Source: Trichoplax adhaerens
Lineage: Eukaryota > Placozoa > Uniplacotomia > Trichoplacea > Trichoplacidae
Assembly (NCBI RefSeq): GCF_000150275.1
Contig: NW_002060952.1
Coordinates: forward strand, 642,482 to 706,481
DNA length: 64,000 nt
Direction of reading: 5' to 3'
Numbering within the stretch: the first letter of the stretch is position 1; each line of letters opens with the position of its first letter. Of this stretch, positions 55,451 through 64,000 are shown piece after piece. Made by a program: the position numbers and the translations under genes. The notes below the pieces were generated by a model that did no database searches, was not told where the DNA came from, and saw nothing but the letters and a program-made list of their open reading frames with translations.

Positions 55451-55821
55451 ACTGCGCTTGTACTGTACACTCAGTGGACAAGCGCATCGTGTCACACGTT
55501 GTAAAGGTCACCAGATTAGCCAATAAGCAATCCACCAGCGCGTCATGTGATCGACGTTGAAGATCACCTGTTTTGCAGAATGGAAGGGTGTCGATGGGAG
55601 ACCTGACAAACTCTAGTGGCGACTAGTGTAGACAGTAGTCATAGCAAATCGCCTAGACTGCAGTACTGTTCGTGTATAGTGGCGACCATTTCAACTCAGT
55701 CTATCACACGCTGTCTGGCATTGCAAGAAGGCATTAGCAGCCATCCAGTGATTACTCCATCAACTCTCCATTTCTTCCTTCAATTAATCACCTTGAAACT
55801 GAATCAATTGATATTAAAACG

Positions 55822-57725
55822 ATGGGAGCTTTTTGTTCACGTACAGAGTTTGAGTGGTCTAATCAAGAAGAACCGCATGCCATAAGACGAAAAGAAATTT
55901 TGCGTGAGTTTTGCATAGTGTAATTCAACCTTGGATTGGATGATGTTGTATAGCTTCCAGTCAAAATGGCGTTGGTACTAGACGTCTACTACTTTTCATG
56001 AAATCTTCTTCATCATTTGACAGCACTGTGTAGATGTTAAATTCATGCTAGATTGTTGACTGTGTATATAGTTGAATAACTTTGGCCAAATATTACGATG
56101 ACCTCGACAGTGTATCGTCAAGACCAACGGTGATCCAGTGACAATCATAACTGGTTGCACAGCATAGCAGTTTGTCAAATGGAACCGAAATGTTCATTAT
56201 AATGATGACAATCGTCAGATAGTATAGCTTCTAAAGGCATAATTTCTAACATTACCATAGGTAGTCTACCATCTTTGATAATAACTTACCGTATTTGCCT
56301 GGTGTAACATGCAAGACTGAGTTATTGTCAATCACTAGTATTGTCAATGGGCCATCGTCAATGCTTGCCTAATTCGGCTATTCAGCCAAGCAACCGTAAA
56401 ACATGGCATTAACGTGCTACTGTTTTCACTATCAATACATAATCATCATCATCATCATCATCTTGGTAGTCATTCTTATTAGGCTCGACTACAGTGGTAA
56501 CCAGTATTGACTATCCTCTCTAAAAACCTTGAAAAACTATGCCTACTTTTCTTATACTACACTGTTCATTATTACCATACTACTCAACGTTCGGTGATCG
56601 CTTTGCATGATTCTCATGCAGCCTAAAAATAGTCATTTAGATCTGCTGTACAACAGTCTCGTATTGTATCTTGAGCTGATTGTTGTTGACAATCGCTCAT
56701 TATTTTCAATATTGCCTGTATACTCGTTTTTAACTTTCACTTTTTTAGTCTCATAAAATTATTGTTGATTGATTCTGTTGCTAATAGTCAAACATCCTGA
56801 AATAAAAAGGCTGATGGGATATGACACCAGGATAGCCTTCATTAGTGTCATGATGGTACTCATACAAATTGCATCGTGTTATTACGTACAAACTTGCTCT
56901 TGGCCTACTCTGATCTTAGCTGCTTATGTATGGGGTGGAACGATCAACCATTCGTTATCGCTGGCTATGCATGAAATTTCGCATAATTTAGCATTCGGCC
57001 ATTCCAAACCACTATGGAATCGTATCTTGGGTATGATTGTAAATCTTCCAATTGGTTTACCTGCATCCATCACTTTTAAGAAGTATCATTTAGAACATCA
57101 TAAATTTCAAGGTGATGAGTTGATTGATACTGATATTCCGACAGATTTAGAAGGTCGTATGTTCTATAATACTGGCTTGAAGGTTATTTGGGTTTTCCTA
57201 CAGCCATTATTTTATGCCTTCCGTCCTGTGCTTGTGCGTCCTAAATCGGTTGAGCCACTTGAAGTCATCAATTTGATAGTTCAAGCTAGTTTCGATTTTG
57301 CTATTTATTACTTTATTGGTGCCAAAGCAATATCCTACTTAGTGATTGGGACTCTTTTAGCCTTGGGTATGCATCCATTGGCTGGTCATTTTATCTCTGA
57401 ACACTACATGTTTAATGTTGGATATGAAACGTATTCTTACTATGGTAGTTTGAACATGCTAGCTTGGAATGTTGGATATCACAACGAACATCATGACTTT
57501 CCCAATATTCCTGGTAGTCGATTGCCGGAAGTGCGTAAAATGGCTCCCGAATTTTATGATGATCTACCACATCACAATTCGTGGGTTAAAGTTATCTATG
57601 ATTTCATTATGGATCCCACTATTGGGCCTTACGCACGTATTAAGAGGGAAAACAGGGACAAAAAATTACAGAAATTAACAGCATCCAAGCAAGTCGACAG
57701 CGCTGACGTGAAAAAGCGAAATTAA
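55822..57725 (+). CDS. DEGS1: Sphingolipid delta-4 desaturase DES1, complete, 2 exons
   Basis: Exons 55822-55903 and 56788-57725, joined in frame, encode 339 residues (human 323). The enzyme desaturates dihydroceramide to ceramide in the ER membrane using oxygen and electrons from cytochrome b5. Exon 1 carries the family N-terminus (MGAFCSRTEFEWSNQEEPHA): Gly2 with Ser6 fits N-myristoylation, as known for human DES1, and Cys5 could be acylated. Exon 2 has the three histidine boxes HEISHN (89-94), HLEHH (128-132) and HNEHH (259-263) that bind the di-iron centre, with NLPIGLP, DIPTDLEG, LQPLFYAFRP, GHFISEHYMF and SYYGSLN between them. The tail after residue 315 is Lys-rich. The 884-base intron holds an (ATC)n run at 56442-56462. 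The larger frame opening at 56769 begins within the intron, so it is not the true start. Confidence 0.97.
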
Positions 57726-58043
57726 CTTTTTAAAATATCTTTACAGTATATTGATTGAAGTAATGAATGATTAGTCATACAGTAGTTACTCCGGGTTCTA
57801 AATTGGTCAAGTGATCATTTTTAGATATTCCATAGTGTAGAAATTGACATGCTAGTTCTATTTTAGTTTCAGTATCCTATGAGGGTTGTTCAGATTATTC
57901 AGCTTTAAACGCCGTTGGCAAATGTCAGAAGTCAGATTGTAACCTATCGCATTGCACTGTAGCTATATTGTAGACGGTTTCTAAGCGTTATTAAAATTAT
58001 TTATTCTAAATATATCAGCATGCTTTATCTTGATTTATTTTGA

Positions 58044-58049
58044 AATAAA
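58044..58049 (+). terminator. Candidate polyadenylation signal of DEGS1
   Basis: AATAAA about 320 bases after the DEGS1 stop codon, on the coding strand. Confidence 0.45.
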
Positions 58050-59611
58050 TAGTACTTTATTCAAAATTGAGATTGACCTAGCTAGTTCTTAATTACTGTT
58101 ATAGTTGTACTACCCTCTGTCGTATTCAGTAGAAATCGATTAGTTAGTTATTCGATATTGTTACAAAGTCTTACTTCCAACATTACATTGGACTATCGGA
58201 TAAGGGACAAAGTTTAATTAATTATAATTATTATAGCGCGACGCTTAAGTTGTTGTGTTCAGCAAATTTCGTATTGCGTATCATATATTTATCTTGTGAT
58301 AGTGTACAGTGTATTTTTTTGATAACTCTAATTAGAAATCAACTAGATAATTCGCTGCTTCTGACAAACTACTAATATCTAAAATGCGGTGAAATGTAAC
58401 TATATGCGTACAACGCCTGTGTTCTTTAGCGGTGTTGTGGAAAATTTTTAACTTGCTTGCCGTCAGTTAATTTTTTTGGACGATTTTTAACTACGCTTTG
58501 ACCTTTGTAGTTTACTATGCTTCGCAAGGTCAGAAGCAAATATGAAAAATCTATGGTGGCAAATCCTCCCATCAATGTACAGTATGGGAGTACCGAAAGT
58601 GTCATCTTTGTGTGCTTATTAAATTGTATAAGGCAGTGATTTTATCTAAGATCTGTTGCTAAAGTTATATAATGCAAGATTTAATAAAGTGTTACCTGAA
58701 GAAGGGAAGAATTATTAACTAAGTTATATCTTGGGCGCATATTTCTAGGCGAAAACGTAAATTTTTTAGAGTTTTAAGAAAATGAGGAATAGTAAATTAT
58801 TTGAAAGTTATATTGTTACTCAAGTTGGGTAAATAGACCCTTCTTGAATCTTAATATTTGGAGTGGGCTAGCTGCCGTTTCGCATTACGAGCGTTTACCA
58901 CTTGCAGGGCTTAAAATTAGATCGCATAATGCACGCATACTAAGGACAGTACCGATTTGAGTAAATGTTGCCAAGAAAGTTAAATTGATATTTACTCATA
59001 TGATATCACACATACAAGAGATCAGATCCATTGCAATCAGCATCTAGATTCGTAGATTTATATACAATTTTATTTGTATCTTTAATGAATAAATACTGTG
59101 AAAATTTCCCATGCAACTCTACCAATGCGAAAATACATACGTAAAGCTCATTATGAAAAATAGCGAACACGGCTGGGTTTAACAGGTTATCGTTGATTTA
59201 TACCACATACTGTATATGCAAGTTACCAATAGAAACAAAATTAATCCCATATTAATATTTTTTAGCCATTTAGGCTTGCAATAGATACAATCTATTGCTT
59301 CATAAGATTGCTTTATAAATCTATAGTTACGTGAATACATTATAAAGTGCAGAGAAATCAATTTGTACAGTTTGGCAACTCCATTCATGGGCGGTTTAAC
59401 AATATTCGAGACTTTAGTTACTATTTTAAATTATTATGCAGACTTAACTAAATTAGATTAGTATATTTGAAATTTTGAAACTAACGATAAATAACGTATT
59501 AGCGCATTGTATGTAACTATAGTAATTCAAGACGTATCCTCTTACAAGCAGTAGAGAATCTTGTACGATATGACAGCGATTGAATCATTGAAGGAACAAA
59601 TATGCATAACT
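58050..59611. other. Spacer between convergent DEGS1 and ISCA2
   Basis: No gene recognised. It contains scattered single copies of GTACAGT (near 58306 and 58577), a 40-codon frame at 58517-58639 that is not otherwise supported, and AT-rich filler. Confidence 0.5.
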
Positions 59612-61443
59612 TTATTCTTTAATTGAGAAAGAGACTCCACAAGAACACCCCATCTCGGCTCTTGGATTACCAACAACGTGGAAAGACGATCTGATCATTT
59701 CTTCTCGGAAATCGATGATAGATCCTTTAATTAAATCTAAAGACATTTGATCGACAATTACTTGAGCTCCATCTTTTTCAAAAATTCTACGATTGAAAAA
59801 TCAATATTATGAGAAGAAATCGTTCGAAAAAATTTCAGGTTCTTTTCGTAAAGGTTAAGCCGGTGCATGAATAGATACTGGATTGTTCAGCTAATAATAC
59901 CCAAATACTGCATATTTATATACTGTGCTATGGTCTTGGTAGTTAAATACAAGCGGAATAAAGGTAGTTTATCCGAATTATATTCTAACCTGTCGTCTTC
60001 ATTAACGTTCTTGTCTAAATTGAACAAGTATTGAAATCCCGAACATCCACCATTTGTAACAACTACACGTAGGCGTCCATTTTCTTCTCTGATTTCTTTA
60101 AGTCGCTGTAATTAGGAAAATTGCAGACAATTTAAGAATTTTAATTTAAGCGGTACAACATATTAGATAGCTTTAGGCTTACTTTTTTTTACAATGTAAA
60201 TAGGAGAAAAATTATCGTGGAGAGGCATAGTTAATTCTTAATGATTTAAAAGTCGATTATGGCTATCAGAAATGTAAAGAGGGGGAAGTTCCATTGGCTA
60301 ATAGCATAAAATTGTACAGTATTTCAAACCCGTCAATGTTGCTAGAATTTCGTATTATAGTATGCGAAGGATAAAGTAGATACATATTTTATCCATAATC
60401 ATACGGATGTAATATGACATCCTAAATTACAATCTAAAGCCACCCATTCTATCGTATATATATTGGTGATTATTGTACTTGAAGTAAAAGATTTCTAGGT
60501 ATTAACTTGTGAAATGGATACAAATCTAAGTACGCGTCTACAGCAAAGATTCTGACAGTTCTACTACATGAGTGCCACGTAAAATGCTATGCTGTATATC
60601 GTAGTGTTAGCATATATAAAGAGCTGTTTATATACAGGCGATAACGCGTATGGTGTTTTAAGTGTATACGTATACTACCTCAAGTAGTCTATGGATAGAA
60701 TTCATTTATAATGCTGTGCAGACACTTGGCTTCGATAATTTTATTTACAGTTTTATTACACATTATTCTATAAAAATGAGTCATTGTACGGAAGTGTATA
60801 AACAGGTTACTGCACTCTTTTACAGTGATTATCTGATGGGTTCCGACTTGGGTCTTTTACCATAGGCAATAGAATCTAGAATATGTTTCATTGCAGTAAT
60901 ATTGTAAATTACTGAATATATTTATGAAAGCTTACTTATTTTATATCGAAGTAAAACTACATGAGCATATGCAAGTTCGGCGGCTATGTCCTAACCTACA
61001 TAACTTATTCACGAAAGTCGGACGTGACTGCAACTCTGCTAGCATAAGACGGTAAATAATCCAATCTATTCAATATCTCTTAACATTATGTAACAGATCA
61101 TTGATCAAGATAACTCGTATCAATTCAAATTTCGTTCAACGTCAATACTAACAGCGGTTTTACTCCACACACTGTCAATTGCAGCAGTTTAATTACCAAT
61201 CTAGCCCTACAAAAATTATTTTTGTCAATTGCAAAAGCACCAGTAACATTACAGCAATTAAAGAAGTACACTGCCTAACTAACTTACTTTGACGCAGCCA
61301 TCACTTAAAGTGATAGCCTCAGTATTTTTAGGGTCCGCCTGGATGGTTAAGTGCCTACAAAGAGGTTTAATCTGGCGAAAAATTTCAGGTTTTATTTGTA
61401 TAACTTTCCGCAACATAAATCTCGACGCCATAATCTTCATCAT
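59612..61443 (-). CDS. ISCA2: Mitochondrial iron-sulfur assembly protein ISCA2, complete, 3 exons
   Basis: Minus-strand exons 61443-61288, 60105-59990 and 59786-59612 give 148 residues (human 154). The first 40 residues ([20 protein letters not shown] and on) are basic and lack acidic residues apart from one Glu, as expected of a mitochondrial targeting sequence. The A-type scaffold domain follows: [14 protein letters not shown], then [13 protein letters not shown] (Cys73), [29 protein letters not shown] and the closing [12 protein letters not shown] (Cys138, Cys140). The three cysteines are the cluster ligands. ISCA2 works with ISCA1 and IBA57 to build [4Fe-4S] clusters for lipoyl synthase and aconitase. 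The last exon's stop overlaps an AATAAA. Intron 1 (60106-61287) is long for this region, and nothing was recognised in it. Confidence 0.97.
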
Positions 61444-62057
61444 GTTTTGCCAATGCAAGTCCTGGAATCTGTCTGGTACAGACAGACAGCAATGTCCAAG
61501 ATACAGTGTACAGTTTACAGTGTACCGTACCCCGGTGTGGAAGTACTGTACTTCTGTACTCTATACACCACGGAGATCAAAGAAAAAACCTTGGGTTTGA
61601 CTACTTGAATAGTGTTGAACGGTACCGTAGCCTCAACATCTCTACAGTACTGCCAGTACATATAGACTGTACGGACAGGACTGTGAACTAAAGCAGAACC
61701 TCAAGCTTGCTGTGCATGCAATTCTGTCCAACTTCTTTCGAGGAATTCTTCTGAATTATCGTGATCGAGGTAAAAGGTGTATAAAAATAAAGGAAATATG
61801 AATAATCATTAGAGTAATGAAATCATTTTAAGCCTATACAGTGGTAGCTAAGAGTATCGTCTTTTATTCGGCAAGTATTGATACTGTACTGTTGCTACAA
61901 GAGTAATACAGTCGTTGTTATAATCAGCAACATAGTCCTGAATTCCTGATGCAGGATTTCGGGAATCATGCTTGTTTGTTGCATTGTTCATCGGGGTTGA
62001 TTTTCGGCTTGAAAAATTATTCATTTTCTTAGTTTGAACAAGTTGAAGAAGAGAGTC
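61444..62057. promoter_or_regulatory. Divergent spacer (ISCA2/C9orf78) with ACTGTAC motif cluster
   Basis: Only 614 bases separate the start codons of two divergent genes, so both promoters should lie here. Between 61501 and 61670, on the ISCA2 side, the sequence carries repeated ACAGTGTAC, GTACCGTAC, AGTACTGTACT and AGTACTG blocks like those between PIGF and DEGS1. Open frames through this cluster on the plus strand run antisense into ISCA2 exon 1 and were not called. Confidence 0.5.
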
Positions 62058-63847
62058 ATGACCAAGCGAAACTATAGGAAGAGAAGAGATTCAAGTGATG
62101 ATGATGAGAAAGTGGGCGATGAATCGATAAGGTAAAGCAGATTGGAATGTTGTAAAACGTCATGCAAAACGACAGCAAATATATATTTGCCACGCTTGAG
62201 TTACTTTTAAATTATAAGTAATGTTAGTGCATCACCTAGTTTTACTATATTAGTCTACTGTCATGGTGTAGAGCGAGTACGTGTAGTAATATCATTGGAT
62301 CTCGTAGTTGATGACCAGTATGGTACAATACGTGAACGTGTAAACCATAACATGATAGAATCAGTTTATGCTTTATTTTTATCCGACAAAATCCAATAGA
62401 ACGCGTACACATTAACATTTATAATACCTGTTGATAAAATTATCTTGATGCATAGCTTATACATAGCAATACTAAGGTAACCCTACAGGCAGATTTTACG
62501 AATTATTCCTGGCTTATATTGTAACCTTAGTGTCAAGCACTCAAGTCTATAAACTATTGCCTAGTCATTTATGGAAGGTCATGTCTAAATGTGCTTATTT
62601 GTTCGACGCTTGTTCAGTGATGTCATTAAGAGGGCCAAAGAACTGCAAAAGTTCCGCGCGAAACCGCGTGGTATTGATAGTAGCGAATTAGATAAAGGGA
62701 ACGTTCCAGATGTTGAAGTACCTGAAGATGAGGATCCATTTAAGCTCAAGACTGGCGGATTAATTGATATGGATCACGCGAAGAAGGTATAACGTTATTC
62801 GACAATATAATCACTTTAGGCACTCTGGCTGATACCTTACTACAGGGTTATATGAATAGATAATATATCATTATATATGGAATAATTAGTGGTACATTTC
62901 TTATAACTACAGCTACAGTATACACCTTTCTACATCTTGGATACAATAATACGTATAATTTTATACAGTATTAAGCTAGGCATGGTTATCACTGAGTATC
63001 ACCGTGCTTACACTAATATGTAATTTATCAGTATCAGCTTAAAGTACTGATAAGAGTTAATGAGATGGTAAATGTATCCATGTAAAGGATAGCGTAGCAA
63101 ATAACTTTTTAACTGATATAGAATTAGACAGTCTACATCATAGCAATTATTGAAGGTTCCCTTTATTCCTAATCTTAGTGCTTAACATCTTGATGTGATA
63201 AATTAATTATATTAGGGTGGCGTCGATGAAATGGGCGATAAAATTTCTCTTGGTAAGAATTTCTCTGCTGAAACGAATACCTTCGACGAAGATGCTGCCA
63301 TGATGAAGTATATTGAAGTTGAGCTGGCGAAAAAGAAGGGAGTTGTATCTCAAGATGATGAGGATTCTAGGTAAATAAATCGTATCATATTCTAGGCTCT
63401 ACTATACGTACATACTTGTCCGTTCAGGTTTATATTACCTATCTATCTCATTGCATGTATGTTAAATTATTTTTAGCCTAATAGTAGCTCAACAATACGC
63501 GTATGTTAAGTAAAAAGGTTTTACTTGAAGATCATGATATATAGTACATGTTTGCACAATTAACGGCTTTACTAATACTAGAAGTGGTAAAGTTCTTGAG
63601 GATAGCTTGTATGAATTACCTGAAAACTTACGTATAACTTCGGCTAAGAAATCGGAAGAAATGTTATCCAATCAGATGCTATCTGGAATACCAGAAATTG
63701 ATTTGGGCATAGATGCAAAGTTAAGAAATATTGAGGCCACAGAAAATGCTAAATTGGAAATGTTGATGAAACGAAGAAGAAAGAAAAATGAGATATCAAG
63801 CATGGTACCAATTAACATAGCCGTAAATTATGTTCAGCATACACGTT
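62058..63847 (+). CDS. C9orf78: C9orf78/TLS1-family spliceosome-associated protein, 3' end outside window
   Basis: Four exons in phase: 62058-62131, 62618-62786, 63216-63370, 63582-63847, giving 221 residues plus one base before a GTAAGT donor; the last exon(s) lie beyond the window. Start MTKRNYRKRRDSSDDDEK, then EDPFKLKTGGLIDM (human DDPFQMKTGGMVDM), GKNFSAETNTFDEDAAMMKY, and the most conserved block LYELPENLRITSAKKSEEML, SNQMLSGIPEIDLGIDAK, ending with AVNYVQHTR. Family members (human C9orf78, fission yeast Tls1) bind the Brr2 region of the spliceosome in the nucleus and affect splice-site choice. It has no enzymatic motif and is largely charged and probably extended. The start is the only ATG in frame near the conserved N-terminus. 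It shares a spacer with ISCA2. Confidence 0.95.
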
Positions 63848-63960
63848 GTAAGTTGATGTTACTAAGTTCACTTTAATGATTGCAATAAAATTAACTTTCA
63901 TTATCTAACACAAAACGTTGGCCATTGAGTGCATAATAATGAAAGCTTGTACTGTACAGT

Positions 63961-63983
63961 AATCGTGAATATTTTTCACGATT
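63961..63983. repeat. Perfect 9-base inverted repeat in the last intron of C9orf78
   Basis: AATCGTGAA and TTCACGATT flank a five-base TATTT spacer. It directly follows GTACTGTACAGT. A small hairpin is possible; a role is not known. Confidence 0.7.
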
Positions 63984-64000
63984 GAAACCGCTATGAGCTG

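Noticed and set aside
54440-55495. Several frames of 70-120 codons in the GTAC-rich block
   Set aside because: Their sequence (runs of Val, Gln, Tyr, Ser, Thr) merely reflects the ACTGTAC repeat; none matches a family.
61289-61691. Plus-strand frames antisense to ISCA2 exon 1
   Set aside because: The minus strand here encodes the ISCA2 targeting sequence with a good donor; the plus frames lack homology.

Overview
The window looks like a stretch of a small, AT-rich invertebrate genome, most probably a placozoan (Trichoplax/Hoilungia type). Three things suggest this. The genes are animal genes: a forkhead factor of the FoxG subfamily, seipin, PIGF, DEGS1, MCM8, ISCA2 and a C9orf78 homologue. 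Introns are short (mostly 50-300 bases, GT-AG, donors often GTAAGT or GTATGT) and split proteins into many tiny exons. Dispersed repeats are few. The species call is inference. Exons were reconstructed by hand from reading frame, splice signals and recognised protein families. For each complete gene the exons sum to a whole number of codons.

Layout. 1-2.4 kb (+): last six exons of a WD40-repeat gene, WDR27-like. 2.4-40.3 kb: a gene-poor, AT-rich stretch of about 38 kb whose only clear gene is an intronless FoxG-type gene at 22.9-24.2 kb (+). It also holds a decayed retroelement with a 233-base duplication (10.3-11.3 kb) and three in-frame 99-base repeats (28.9-29.2 kb). 40.3-64 kb: a compact gene cluster with alternating orientation: MCM8 (-), seipin/BSCL2 (+), PIGF (-), DEGS1 (+), ISCA2 (-), C9orf78 (+, cut by the window end).

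In the cluster every neighbour pair is either divergent (MCM8/BSCL2, PIGF/DEGS1, ISCA2/C9orf78) or convergent (BSCL2/PIGF, DEGS1/ISCA2). All three divergent spacers carry clusters of the self-complementary motif ACTGTAC / GTACAGT. The densest block is about 0.9 kb between PIGF and DEGS1. The MCM8/BSCL2 spacer also has four tandem copies of a 190-220-base repeat with a CRE-like core. This recurring palindrome is the most interesting unexplained signal here.

Function. Three adjacent genes (seipin, PIGF, DEGS1) encode endoplasmic-reticulum membrane proteins of lipid metabolism: lipid droplets, GPI anchors and ceramide. MCM8 acts in DNA repair, ISCA2 in mitochondrial iron-sulfur assembly, and the C9orf78 homologue with the spliceosome. 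No tRNA, rRNA or CRISPR array was seen.
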